Assembly (NCBI GenBank): GCA_050157065.1
Contig: CP189573.1
Origin: Avipropionibacterium sp050157065
GTDB taxonomy: Bacteria > Actinomycetota > Actinomycetes > Propionibacteriales > Propionibacteriaceae
DNA length: 64,000 nucleotides
Strand: one strand, 5' to 3'
Notes under the pieces: model-generated
The model's database searches: none
What the model saw: the letters and a program-made list of their open reading frames with translations, nothing else
What the model was told of the DNA's origin: nothing
Made by a program: the position numbers and the translations under genes
In this document: positions 33,696 to 42,580 of the stretch, in pieces
Layout of the letters: every line of letters starts with the position of its first letter
Numbering within the stretch: position 1 is the stretch's first letter

Positions 33696-35285
33696 ATGGC
33701 GGTCACCGAAGCGCGGGTCCCGGAGGCGTCGACGCCCACGCCCGAGCCTGCGACGCCCGGGCCCGCGACCGCACCCCGGCGTCCGCGGCTGTTCGCGGCC
33801 CTGTCCGGGGTGGTCGCCACGGCCGCCGGGTTGGCCGCGGCCGCCCTGGTCGCCCAGGTGGTGGCACCGTCCTCGTCGCCGGTGGTCGCGATCGGTGACT
33901 GGCTGATCGCCGTCCTGCCCGGGCCGGTGGTCAACTTCGGCAAGGACACCTTGGGCCACGCCGACAAGCCCGTTCTGCTGGCGGTCATCACACTGGTCGC
34001 GCTCGCGCTCGGGGCGTTGGCCGGGCTGCTGGAGTACGACCGGGAACGGCTCGCGTGGGCGGTGATCGGCCCGGTCGCGGTGTTCGCAGCCCGCTGCGCC
34101 CTGCTCGGCCCGGACATGTGGCTGGTCGCCCTGGTACCGGCCGCCGTCGCGGTCGGGATCAGCTTCGCGTTGCTGTCGGCCCTGCTGAACCGGCTCGACG
34201 ACGCCACCGCGGAACCGTCGCCGCAGAGTCGCCGCAACTTCGTGCAGTGGCTGGTCGGGGGCGGCATCGCGGCCGCACTCGGATTCGCGGCCGACCGGGT
34301 GGTCACCGGCACCGTCGGCCGTCCCGGCGGCGGGCCACCCGGCCCTCCCCTGCCGACGCCGGCCGATCCGGTGACGATCCCGACCACGACGGACCTGCAG
34401 CTCAGTGGACTGTCGCCGTACGTGACCCCCAACAACACCTTCTACCGCATCGACACCGCGCTGGTGGTGCCGCGGATCAACCACCTCGACTGGCAACTGC
34501 GGATCTACGGGATGGTGCAGCGCGAGGTCGTGATCGACTACGCCACGCTGTCGGGTCGACAGCTGGTCGAGCACGTCGCCACCTTGAGCTGTGTCTCCAA
34601 CACCGTGGGTGGTGACCTGGTCGGCAACGCCCGTTGGCTCGGCCTGCCACTGCGGGAGCTGCTGGCCGAAGCCGGTCCGCTGCCTGGTGCGGACATGGTG
34701 CTGTCGCGGTCGAAGGACGGGTTCACCGCCGGCACCCCGCTGGAGGCGATGACCGACCCGGAACGCCAGTCCCTGTTGGCGATCGGGATGAACGGGGAGC
34801 CGCTACCGCTGGAGCACGGGTTCCCGGCCCGGCTGGTCGTCCCCGGGTTGTACGGATACGTCTCGGCCACCAAGTGGGTGACGGAGTTGAAGGTGACCAC
34901 CTTCGCCGCGGACCAGGGCTACTGGACGCCCCTGGGCTGGTCGGCGCTCGGGCCGGTCAAGCTCGCCTCCCGGATCGACGTCCCCCGCGGCCGCGCCGAC
35001 GCCGGCACCGTCCAGGTCGCCGGGGTCGCCTGGGCCCAGCACACCGGGATCGCCGCGGTGGAGGTGCAGGTCGACGGCGGCGCCTGGCAGCCGGCACGGC
35101 TGGCCGACACCACCGGCCCGGACACCTGGCGGCAGTGGGTGTTCGAGTGGCAGGCCACTCCCGGCGACCACGAACTGCGGTGCCGGGCGCGCGACTCCGA
35201 CGGTGAGTGGCAGACCGAGCAGGAGGTGCCGCCGGCACCCGACGGCGCAACCGGCCTGCACACCCGCACGATCTCGATCGGCTGA
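33696..35285 (+). CDS. Membrane-anchored molybdopterin oxidoreductase, sulfite-oxidase family
   Basis: A 529-residue protein. Four or so membrane helices in the first 180 residues lead to an extracytoplasmic sulfite-oxidase fold. It contains the molybdenum-ligating cysteine in ATLSCVSNTVGG, followed by GNARWLGLPLRELL and a C-terminal Ig-like dimerisation domain (about 425-529). It likely oxidises or reduces sulfur or methionine compounds outside the membrane; the substrate is not evident. AGGAGG is 11 nt before the ATG. An upstream GTG-type extension overlaps the divergent gene and is not preferred. Confidence 0.88.
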   Translation: MAVTEARVPEASTPTPEPATPGPATAPRRPRLFAALSGVVATAAGLAAAALVAQVVAPSSSPVVAIGDWLIAVLPGPVVNFGKDTLGHADKPVLLAVITLVALALGALAGLLEYDRERLAWAVIGPVAVFAARCALLGPDMWLVALVPAAVAVGISFALLSALLNRLDDATAEPSPQSRRNFVQWLVGGGIAAALGFAADRVVTGTVGRPGGGPPGPPLPTPADPVTIPTTTDLQLSGLSPYVTPNNTFYRIDTALVVPRINHLDWQLRIYGMVQREVVIDYATLSGRQLVEHVATLSCVSNTVGGDLVGNARWLGLPLRELLAEAGPLPGADMVLSRSKDGFTAGTPLEAMTDPERQSLLAIGMNGEPLPLEHGFPARLVVPGLYGYVSATKWVTELKVTTFAADQGYWTPLGWSALGPVKLASRIDVPRGRADAGTVQVAGVAWAQHTGIAAVEVQVDGGAWQPARLADTTGPDTWRQWVFEWQATPGDHELRCRARDSDGEWQTEQEVPPAPDGATGLHTRTISIG

Positions 35286-35306
35286 GGCTCTGTCGGCTGA
35301 GGCGGG

Positions 35307-36167
35307 TCAGCCCACGAGGAGGACGGCCACCGGGACCGCGAGCAGCGACAGCGCCATCGCGTACGTGAGCAGTGCCAGCAAACGACGGTTGGCCGACCGG
35401 CTGGTGAGCCGGTCCAGCCGCGGCGCCAGCGCACCGCCCAACCCGAGGGCCGCCTCCGGTGCCGGGCCCGGCGACAGGGCCGCCATCGCCCGCACCAACG
35501 GCAGGGAGCCGACCTGCCGGACGGCGTTGTCGTCGGCCATCATCTCCACCAGCACACGGGCCTGCTGCAGCGGCAGTTCGCTGCGGACCCCGACCGGGAA
35601 CGCCCGGTGCAGTGCGGCGAAGGTGTCGAGCACGATGTCGTGACGGGCCCGCAGGTGCGACTGCTCGTGCGCCAGCACCGCGTCGAACTCGTCCTCGGCC
35701 AACGTGTCGAGGGCCCCGGAACTGACCACCACCCGAGAGCTGGAGAAGAAGCCGGGCAGGCAGTACGCCACCGGCTCGGCACCGCTGACCACGTAGTGGC
35801 GCGATCCCGTACGGCCCTCCTCGGACCGGGCGAGCAGGTCGACCAGGTCACGGTGACGTCGCCGCCGCGAACCGGAACGCGCCAACTCCCGGATCCCGAA
35901 CCAGAGCAGCCGGACGACCACGTGCCCGACGAAGATCAACACCACCGCCGACACCGCGAGCCGTACCGGGTGGACGACGTCGGGCAGGTGCCGCAACACG
36001 CTCACCCCGGCCCCGATGACCGCCACCAACGCGGCGACCGCTCCGGCCTGCCACAACACGATGGCCGCCCGGGGCACCTGGTGCAGCCAACGCCACCGCT
36101 TGACCAGGTACGGACCCGGCCCGACCAGCACCAGGCTGATCACCACCAACACCAGTGCGGTGATCAT
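35307..36167 (-). CDS. M56 family (BlaR1-like) membrane metallopeptidase
   Basis: A 286-residue membrane protein with three N-terminal helices and a cytoplasmic zinc-protease motif AHEQSHLRARHD, with a further acidic ligand in VEMMADDNA, then a C-terminal helix. M56 proteins such as BlaR1 and MecR1 sense a signal and cleave or inactivate the BlaI-type repressor encoded beside them. This one lacks a penicillin-binding sensor domain, so the signal is not beta-lactam binding. The ATG overlaps the repressor stop (ATGA). The pair is divergent from cydA. Confidence 0.9.
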   Translation of the reverse strand: MITALVLVVISLVLVGPGPYLVKRWRWLHQVPRAAIVLWQAGAVAALVAVIGAGVSVLRHLPDVVHPVRLAVSAVVLIFVGHVVVRLLWFGIRELARSGSRRRRHRDLVDLLARSEEGRTGSRHYVVSGAEPVAYCLPGFFSSSRVVVSSGALDTLAEDEFDAVLAHEQSHLRARHDIVLDTFAALHRAFPVGVRSELPLQQARVLVEMMADDNAVRQVGSLPLVRAMAALSPGPAPEAALGLGGALAPRLDRLTSRSANRRLLALLTYAMALSLLAVPVAVLLVG

Positions 36168-36568
36168 GACGAGCGTCGACGGCTCCGGGTCCGGTCCCGC
36201 GCCGACGACGTCTGCTCCAGCGTGGCCAGGGCCTGCCGCAGGGCGTCGGCATCCTCCGGGGTGACCCGGTCGACGAACGCCAGCAGTGCCGCCGACCGGT
36301 CGGTGCCGTCGTCCTCGAGCACGGTGTGCATCGCCTCGGCCGCCATCTCCTCCCGGCTGCGCGCGGGACGGTACAGCCAGGCCCGGCCGTCGCGTTCGCG
36401 CATCACGATGTCCTTGCCGGCAAGGCGGACGAGCACGGTCATCACCGTGGTGTAGGCGAGGTCACGATCACCGGTGACCGCAGAGTGCACCTGCCTCACC
36501 GACAGTGGCTCCGCACTGTCCCACAACACGTCCATGACCTGGCGTTCCAGGTCGCCGAGCGAGGCCAT
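36164..36568 (-). CDS. BlaI/MecI/CopY family transcriptional repressor
   Basis: A 134-residue winged-helix repressor: LGDLERQVMDVLWDS, LSVRQVHSAV and LAYTTVMTVLVRLAGKD are the conserved HTH and wing segments of the family. The C-terminal half is the helical dimerisation region, with a basic tail ending RSRRRSS. AAAGGAGG lies directly upstream of the ATG at 36568; an in-frame start 27 nt earlier would overlap that site. The family is derepressed by proteolysis or metal. Its likely operator is the six-copy motif array between it and cydA. Confidence 0.92.
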   Translation of the reverse strand: MASLGDLERQVMDVLWDSAEPLSVRQVHSAVTGDRDLAYTTVMTVLVRLAGKDIVMRERDGRAWLYRPARSREEMAAEAMHTVLEDDGTDRSAALLAFVDRVTPEDADALRQALATLEQTSSARDRTRSRRRSS

Positions 36569-36636
36569 CCCGCCTCCTTTGCAGAGCGACGACATCGCGG
36601 GGGTGCCCGCGACGTACCGCCAACTGTAACACTCGC

Positions 36637-36719
36637 GTAGTACGTTTCGTAGTAGTACGAACCAGTGTAGTACGGATCACTGTCGTACTTTTCTTGGTAG
36701 TACGACAGACAGTAGTACG
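36637..36719. promoter_or_regulatory. Six-copy GTAGTACG array at 15-bp spacing (candidate operator of blaI and cyd)
   Basis: GTAGTACG begins at 36637, 36652, 36667, 36697 and 36712, with a degenerate copy (GTCGTACT) at 36682, so six sites fall on an exact 15-bp grid. The 7-bp spacers are not conserved. The array fills the region between the BlaI-type repressor gene and cydA, and copies 5 and 6 overlap the candidate -35 and -10 of cydA. Repressors of this family bind short dyads with TACA/TGTA-like halves in staphylococci and lactococci; the motif here is of that size but different. It is the best candidate target of the adjacent repressor. Confidence 0.8.
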
Positions 36720-36721
36720 TT
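36716..36721 (+). promoter_or_regulatory. -10 box of a probable leaderless cydA promoter
   Basis: TACGTT ends 7 nt before the cydA ATG, with TTGGTA at 36694-36699 as a possible -35 (16-bp spacing). The same TACGTT-N7-start layout is seen for the TetR gene. The -10 overlaps the sixth array motif. Confidence 0.5.
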
Positions 36722-36728
36722 GGCATCC

Positions 36729-38216
36729 ATGACCGAGGTCACCCTGGCGCGCTGGCAGTTCGCGATCACCACCGTCTACCACTTCTTCTTCGTCCCCATC
36801 ACGATCGGCATGTCCGTCCTGGTGGCGACCCTGCAGACCATCTGGCTGCGCACCGGCAACGACCGGTACCTGCAGTTGACGAAGTTCTACGGCAAGTTGT
36901 TCTTGATCAACTTCGCACTGGGGGTTGCCACCGGCATCGTGCAGGAGTTCCAGTTCGGGATGAACTGGTCGGACTACTCGCGCTTCGTCGGCGACGTCTT
37001 CGGTGCCCCGCTGGCGCTGGAGGGGTTGCTCGCGTTCTTCCTCGAGTCGACCTTCCTGGGGCTGTGGATCTTCGGCTGGGGCCGGATCCCTCGACCGCTC
37101 CACCTGGCCGCGATCTGGCTCGCCGCGATCGGCACCTGGCTGAGCTCGATCTTCATCCTGGCGGCGAACTCGTGGATGCAGAACCCGGTCGGCTTCGTGA
37201 TCAACGAGGCGAAGGGGCGGGCCGAGCTCGTCGACATCGGGGCCGTGTTGACCAACCCGGTCGTGCTGGTGACCGTCCCCCACCAGCTGCTCGCCTGCCT
37301 GATGACCTCCGGCGCCCTGATCGCCGCCATCTCCGGCTGGCACCTGTGGCGCTCCACCCGCACCCCCGTCGAGCCCGTCGACCAGCTCACGGACCGGGAC
37401 GCCCACCGGTGGGCACTCCGCTTCGGGGCCGTGGTGATGTTGGTCGCCGGCGCCGGGGTGATGGTCAGCGGCGACGTCCAGGGCAAGGTGATGACCGACG
37501 TACAGCCGATGAAGATGGCGGCCGCCGAGGCGTTGTACGAGACCGCGCAGCCGGCCGGGTTCTCGATCTTCACCATCGGCACCCTGGACGGCTCGGCCGA
37601 GGTCTTCAGCATCCGAATCCCGTACGTGCTGTCGTTCCTGGCCGAGGGCACCCCCGATGCCGAAGTGGAGGGGATCAACCCGCTCAACGCCGAGTACGCC
37701 GAACGGTTCGCCCCGGAGCTGGAGCGGCTGTACGGGCCGGAGGTGGCCGCCCAGCTCACCTCGTTCAACCCGAACGTGCCGGTCACCTACTGGAGCTTCC
37801 GGCTGATGATGGGCCTCGGCTTCGCCGCCATGGGTACCGGGTTGCTGCTGTTGTGGGTGACCCGACGCGGCCGACTGCCCCGGCACCGACTCTGGTTTCC
37901 GCTGTTGGTCGCCCTGCCGTTGGCACCCCTGTTCGCGAACTCGTTCGGCTGGATCTTCAAGGAGATGGGACGCCAACCCTGGTTGGTGTTCGGACTGATG
38001 CCCACCTTCACCGGCGTCTCCCCCGGCACCACGACCGGCGAGGTGATCACCTCACTGGTGGCGTTCACCATCGTCTACGGGGTGCTGGCCGTCGTCGAGG
38101 TCGGACTCCTGCTCACCTACATCCGCCGCGGTCTCCCCGACGTCTCGGCCGAGGCGGCTCCCGACAGCGACGCGTCGGACGACGACGTCGACGCCCCCCT
38201 CACGTTCGCCTACTGA
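36729..38216 (+). CDS. cydA: Cytochrome bd oxidase subunit I
   Basis: A 495-residue quinol oxidase subunit that binds the three haems. His18 in VYHFFFVPITIG aligns with the haem b595 ligand of the family, and the conserved KEMGRQPWLVFGLMPT segment is present near residue 415. About nine membrane helices are visible and the Q-loop is of moderate length. It oxidises quinol and reduces oxygen at low concentration. The ATG at 36729 is used because an upstream TTG overlaps the -10 box. The gene is first in cydAB-cydDC and begins 9 bp after the motif array. Confidence 0.96.
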   Translation: MTEVTLARWQFAITTVYHFFFVPITIGMSVLVATLQTIWLRTGNDRYLQLTKFYGKLFLINFALGVATGIVQEFQFGMNWSDYSRFVGDVFGAPLALEGLLAFFLESTFLGLWIFGWGRIPRPLHLAAIWLAAIGTWLSSIFILAANSWMQNPVGFVINEAKGRAELVDIGAVLTNPVVLVTVPHQLLACLMTSGALIAAISGWHLWRSTRTPVEPVDQLTDRDAHRWALRFGAVVMLVAGAGVMVSGDVQGKVMTDVQPMKMAAAEALYETAQPAGFSIFTIGTLDGSAEVFSIRIPYVLSFLAEGTPDAEVEGINPLNAEYAERFAPELERLYGPEVAAQLTSFNPNVPVTYWSFRLMMGLGFAAMGTGLLLLWVTRRGRLPRHRLWFPLLVALPLAPLFANSFGWIFKEMGRQPWLVFGLMPTFTGVSPGTTTGEVITSLVAFTIVYGVLAVVEVGLLLTYIRRGLPDVSAEAAPDSDASDDDVDAPLTFAY

Positions 38217-38228
38217 GACGAGTTGATC

Positions 38229-39254
38229 ATGGACATCTCAACCCTGCAGTTCGTCTGGTTCGCGCTGGTCGCGGTGCTGTTCGTCGGGTACTTCGTGCTC
38301 GAGGGCTTCGACTTCGGTGTCGGCATGTTGCTGCCGGTGCTGGCCCGTGACGAACGTGAGCGGCGGGTGATGATCAACACGATCGGGCCGCACTGGGACG
38401 GCAACGAGGTGTGGGTGCTGGTCGCCGGTGGCGCCATGTTCGCCGCCTTCCCGGAGTGGTACGCGACCGTCTTCGCCGGCTTCTACCTGCCGCTGTTGTT
38501 GATCCTGCTCGCGCTGATCGTCCGCGGCGTCGCGTTCGAGTACCGCGGCAAACGCGACGACCCACGGTGGCGGCGCAACTGGGACTGGTGCATCATCGTC
38601 GGCTCCACCGTGCCGGCGGTGTTGTGGGGTGTCGCCTTCGGCAACATCGTCGCCGGCCTCCCGCTGGACGCCGACCACGACATCACCGGCGGCCTGCTCG
38701 ACCTGCTCAACCCGTTCGCCCTGCTGGCCGGTGTCGTGACCACCACGGTGTTCCTGACCCACGGCGCGCTGTTCATCGCCCTGAAGACCGTCGGCGACAT
38801 CCGGGTCCGGGCCCGCCGCCTGGCCGGCCGGATCGGCCTGGTCGCCGCCGTCGCGCTGGTCGGGTTCGCGGTCTGGTTCAACCTCGCCCACGCACACACG
38901 ACGCTGGTGTGGGCGACCACCGCGGTCGCGGCGGTCGCGCTGGTCGGCGCCCTGCTCGCCAACCGGGTCGGCCGCGAGGGCTGGGCGTTCGCCGGGACGG
39001 CGGTCACCACCGCCGCGGCGGTCGCCACACTGTTCCTCGGCCTGTTCCCCTACCTGCTGCCGGCCACCAACGACCCGGCGAACAGCCTGACCGTGGTCAA
39101 CGGCTCCTCCTCGCCGTACACCTTGATGATCATGACCTGGGCGGCCGCAATCGCCACCCCGGTGGTGATCGGCTACCAGGTCTGGACGTACTGGGTCTTC
39201 CGCAAACGGATCGGCGTCCAGCACCTGCCCGAGCCCACCGGGACACACCCGTGA
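38229..39254 (+). CDS. cydB: Cytochrome bd oxidase subunit II
   Basis: A 341-residue partner of CydA with the start segment LVAVLFVGYFVLEGFDFGVG, the ERRVMINTIGPHWDGNEVW motif and about eight membrane helices, all characteristic of CydB. The ATG follows a GAGTTGATC leader 12 nt after the cydA stop. The gene stop overlaps the GTG of cydDC. Confidence 0.96.
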   Translation: MDISTLQFVWFALVAVLFVGYFVLEGFDFGVGMLLPVLARDERERRVMINTIGPHWDGNEVWVLVAGGAMFAAFPEWYATVFAGFYLPLLLILLALIVRGVAFEYRGKRDDPRWRRNWDWCIIVGSTVPAVLWGVAFGNIVAGLPLDADHDITGGLLDLLNPFALLAGVVTTTVFLTHGALFIALKTVGDIRVRARRLAGRIGLVAAVALVGFAVWFNLAHAHTTLVWATTAVAAVALVGALLANRVGREGWAFAGTAVTTAAAVATLFLGLFPYLLPATNDPANSLTVVNGSSSPYTLMIMTWAAAIATPVVIGYQVWTYWVFRKRIGVQHLPEPTGTHP

Positions 39255-42200
39255 GCTCCGGGCCGCCGGTCGACCCGCGCCTGCTGCGCCGTGGTCGCGC
39301 CACCCGCGGGTACCTGGCGGCGACCGTCCTGGTCGGCGCGGTGCAGGCCGGATTGGTGGTGACCCAGGCGTGGCTGCTCGCCACCGTCGTCACCGACCTG
39401 GTCGACCACTCCGGGTTGGCCGGGACCGCCGACCGGCTGACCCTGCTCGCGGTCGTGCTGGCCGGCCGGGCCGCGACGGCCTGGCTGCAGCAGTGGTTGG
39501 GGCACCGGGCCTCGGCACAGGTGAAGTCGGAGCTCCGGCTGGACGTGCTGGCCGCCCGGCTGCGCCGACCGCGGGCCACGACCGGCTCGTCCGGTCGGCT
39601 GATGACCCTGGTCGGGGAGGGCCTCGACGCCCTCGACGGTTGGTACGCCCGCTACCTGCCCGCGCTGGTGCTGGGGGTCGTGGTGCCGGTGGTGGTCGGC
39701 ATCGCGATCGCCACCGCCGACCTCGTCGCCGCGATCACGGTGGCGCTGACCGTCCCGCTGATCCCCCTGTTCATGGTGCTGGTCGGGCTGGCCACCCGGC
39801 ACCGCCTCGACAAGCGCTGGCGGGCCCAGGCCGTGCTCGCCCACCGCTTCGCCGACCTGGTCGCCGGACTCACCACCCTGCAAGGGTTCGGCCGCGCGCG
39901 GTCACAGGTCACCGGACTGCGCCGGACCGAGGAGCGGCACCGCGCCGAGACGATGGGCACACTCCGGGTGGCGTTCCTGTCCGCCCTGGTGCTGGAGCTG
40001 CTGGCCACCTTGTCGGTCGCGGTGGTCGCGGTCGGCGTCGGGCTCCGGGTGGTCGACGACCAGCTGGCACTGGGGACCGCGCTGTTCGTGCTGCTGCTCG
40101 CACCGGAGGCCTACCTGCCGCTGCGGCAGGTCGGCACCCACTACCACGATGCGGCCGACGGGATGGCGGCCGCCGACGAGGCGTTGACCATGATCGACTC
40201 CGCCCCACCGGTCACCGACGAGGTGGCCGAGCTGCCACCGGTCCAGTTGATCACGTTGACAGGAGTGACGGCCGTCGACCGGCCACACCGGACCGACCCA
40301 CTGAGCTGCACCATCCGGGCCGGTCGGGTCACCGCGATCACCGGCCCCTCGGGGTCGGGCAAGACGACCGCACTGGAGTTGATCATGGGCCTGCTCACCG
40401 CCGGCGCCGGGACGATCAGCCTCGACGAGACCCCGCTGACCCCGGCCACCGCCGCCGCCTGGCGCCGGCAGGTCGCGTGGGTGCCGCAGACCCCGGGAAT
40501 GATCACCGGCACGGTCGCCGACAACGTCCGGCTCGGCCACCCGCCGGCCGACGACGATGCCGTACGGGAAGTGCTCGACCGGTGCGGTGCCGGCGACCTC
40601 GAGCTGGGACGGCACGTCGGCGGTGACGGTGGTGGGCTGTCGGTCGGCGAGCGACGCCGGGTCGCGCTGGCCCGGGCCCGCCTGCGGATCACCGCCGGCG
40701 GCGCCCGCTGGTTGCTGCTGGACGAACCGACCGCCGGCTTGGACGTCGCCACCGAGCAGGCCGTGGTGCGCGGCCTGCCGCCGGGGGTCGGGGTCATCGC
40801 CGTCACCCACCGGGCCGGATTCACCGACATCGCCGAGGACGTGATCAGGGTCGCCGCTCCAGCCAGGCGGGACGAGCTGCCTCTCGACAGGCCCGAGGGA
40901 CGGCAAGCCAAGCCCGAGGGACGGCAGGCCGAGCCCGAGGGGCGACAGGCCTTCGGTGCGGCGTGGCTGGCCCGGCTCGGCGAGCGCACCCGGTTCGTCG
41001 GCGCCATCGTGCTCGGGGTGCTGGCGGCCAGCTCCGGTGCCGCACTGCTGGCCACCGCGGCCTGGCTGCTGACCCGGGCGGCCGAGCACCCGCCCGTGCT
41101 GCACCTGATGGTGGCCGTCGTCGCGGTCCGGTTCTTCGGCATCGGCAAGGGCGTCTTCCGCTACGTCGAGCGGCTGGCGGGTCACGACGTCGGGCTGCGG
41201 CAGCAGTCGCGGCTGCGGATCAGCACGTACGCCCGGCTCGCCGACCAACTGCTGCTGGGACGTGAACAGCACCGGCTGGTCAACCGGCTGACCCGCGACG
41301 TCGGAGCCGTGGTCGACCGGACGGTGCGGGCGACGCTGCCGCAGGTCGTCGCGGTCGTCGTGGTGGTGGCGGCGATCGCGTTCGCCGCGGTCGTCCACCC
41401 GGGCGTCGCCCTCGCTCTGGTGGTCGGGGTCGTGGTGTCCGGGCTGATCGCTCCGGCGGTCGGCGACGCCCTCGCCCGCCGCGGCCAGCAGCGACTCACC
41501 GACCAACGGGCCGTGTTCGCCGGCCATGTCGGCGAGGCGCATCGGCTCGCGGCAGAACTCACCGCCTACGGTGCGGCGCCCGCGCGGCTGGCTCGGGTGG
41601 CAACAGCCGACCACGGACTCCGCGACATCGAACAGCGGGCCGCCACCGCGGGCGGGGTCGCCGCGGCCCTGCAGTTGGTCGGGATCGGTGCGGCGACTCT
41701 GGCTGCGCTGGTGATCGGCGGCCCGGCGGTTGCCGCCGGCACGTTGTCCGGACCGGTGTTCGCGGTGTTGGTGTTCCTGCCGCTGGCGCTGACCGAGGTG
41801 CTGGGGACGTTGCCGGTCGCCGCGCTCACCCGCACCGCTGCCCGTACGGCGTTGGCCCGGGTCCGTGCGGTCGGGGCGGGTGCGCCACCGATCGCCGACC
41901 CCGACCGACTCACCGGTGAGGTCGCTCCGGCGGTCGGCAGCATCGAGTTGGCCGACGTCACCGTCGGCTGGCCCGGCGCGGCACCCGTCCTGACCGGTGT
42001 CGACCTGTCCGTGGGCCCGGGTGGCCGGGTGGCACTCACCGGGCCCAGCGGGCTGGGCAAGACCACGGTGGCGGCGACCGTGATCGGGCTGCTGGGGCCC
42101 CCGGCCGGGCAGGTCACGGTGACCGGCCGGATCGGCTACCTGGCCCAGGATGCGCACCTGTTCGACACCACGGTCACCGAGAACGTCCGGCTCGGTCGGC

Positions 42201-42580
42201 CGGACGCCACCGATGCCCAGGTCTCGGCCGCGCTGGCCCGGGTGGGGCTCGACCTCGATCCCGGCCGGCGGGTCGGTGAGCACGGCGCCGCGATCTCGGG
42301 CGGGGAGGCCCGCCGGGTCGCGCTCGCCCGGCTGGTGCTGCGCGGGGTCGACGTAGTGGTACTCGACGAACCCACCGAACACCTCGACCGGGCCACCGCC
42401 GGCGCCCTGCTCGACGACGTCGACCGGTTGTGGCCCGACGCCGCGATCCTGGTGATCACCCACGCCCCGGAGCTGGTGGCCACCCGGCTCGGCGCTCGCG
42501 TGGTCGACGCCCGGGTGTGGCGGACCGGGACGGCGGTGTCCGTTCCGGACCGGAAGCGGCCGGTGACTCTGCAAGGGTGA
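39251..42580 (+). CDS. cydDC: CydDC fusion: thiol ABC exporter for cytochrome bd assembly
   Basis: A 1109-residue fusion of two half-transporters. The first (about 1-530) has six helices and an ATPase with Walker A GPSGSGKTT, signature GLSVGERRRV and Walker B WLLLDEPTAGLD. The second (about 560-1109) repeats the layout with GPSGLGKTT, AISGGEARRV and VVVLDEPTEHLD. CydDC exports glutathione or cysteine-like reductant needed for bd haem insertion in Escherichia coli; many actinobacteria carry the fused form. The linker holds three PEGRQA repeats. The GTG overlaps the cydB stop by 4 nt. Confidence 0.93.
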   Translation: MSSGPPVDPRLLRRGRATRGYLAATVLVGAVQAGLVVTQAWLLATVVTDLVDHSGLAGTADRLTLLAVVLAGRAATAWLQQWLGHRASAQVKSELRLDVLAARLRRPRATTGSSGRLMTLVGEGLDALDGWYARYLPALVLGVVVPVVVGIAIATADLVAAITVALTVPLIPLFMVLVGLATRHRLDKRWRAQAVLAHRFADLVAGLTTLQGFGRARSQVTGLRRTEERHRAETMGTLRVAFLSALVLELLATLSVAVVAVGVGLRVVDDQLALGTALFVLLLAPEAYLPLRQVGTHYHDAADGMAAADEALTMIDSAPPVTDEVAELPPVQLITLTGVTAVDRPHRTDPLSCTIRAGRVTAITGPSGSGKTTALELIMGLLTAGAGTISLDETPLTPATAAAWRRQVAWVPQTPGMITGTVADNVRLGHPPADDDAVREVLDRCGAGDLELGRHVGGDGGGLSVGERRRVALARARLRITAGGARWLLLDEPTAGLDVATEQAVVRGLPPGVGVIAVTHRAGFTDIAEDVIRVAAPARRDELPLDRPEGRQAKPEGRQAEPEGRQAFGAAWLARLGERTRFVGAIVLGVLAASSGAALLATAAWLLTRAAEHPPVLHLMVAVVAVRFFGIGKGVFRYVERLAGHDVGLRQQSRLRISTYARLADQLLLGREQHRLVNRLTRDVGAVVDRTVRATLPQVVAVVVVVAAIAFAAVVHPGVALALVVGVVVSGLIAPAVGDALARRGQQRLTDQRAVFAGHVGEAHRLAAELTAYGAAPARLARVATADHGLRDIEQRAATAGGVAAALQLVGIGAATLAALVIGGPAVAAGTLSGPVFAVLVFLPLALTEVLGTLPVAALTRTAARTALARVRAVGAGAPPIADPDRLTGEVAPAVGSIELADVTVGWPGAAPVLTGVDLSVGPGGRVALTGPSGLGKTTVAATVIGLLGPPAGQVTVTGRIGYLAQDAHLFDTTVTENVRLGRPDATDAQVSAALARVGLDLDPGRRVGEHGAAISGGEARRVALARLVLRGVDVVVLDEPTEHLDRATAGALLDDVDRLWPDAAILVITHAPELVATRLGARVVDARVWRTGTAVSVPDRKRPVTLQG
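40891..40953 (+). repeat. Three 21-bp repeats in the CydD-CydC linker
   Basis: Three in-frame 21-bp units at 40891, 40912 and 40933 encode RPEGRQA-, KPEGRQA- and EPEGRQA-type heptads exactly at the junction of the two halves. They look like a recently expanded flexible hinge. Confidence 0.88.

Noticed and set aside
36637..36719. CRISPR-like array
   Set aside because: Repeat unit is 8 bp with 7-bp gaps, far below CRISPR sizes, with no cas genes nearby; the position in a promoter favours an operator.
36496..36726. Tyr-rich minus-strand frame with YYxxx repeats
   Set aside because: The tyrosines are just the translation of the GTAGTACG array; it overlaps the repressor gene out of frame and has no ribosome site.
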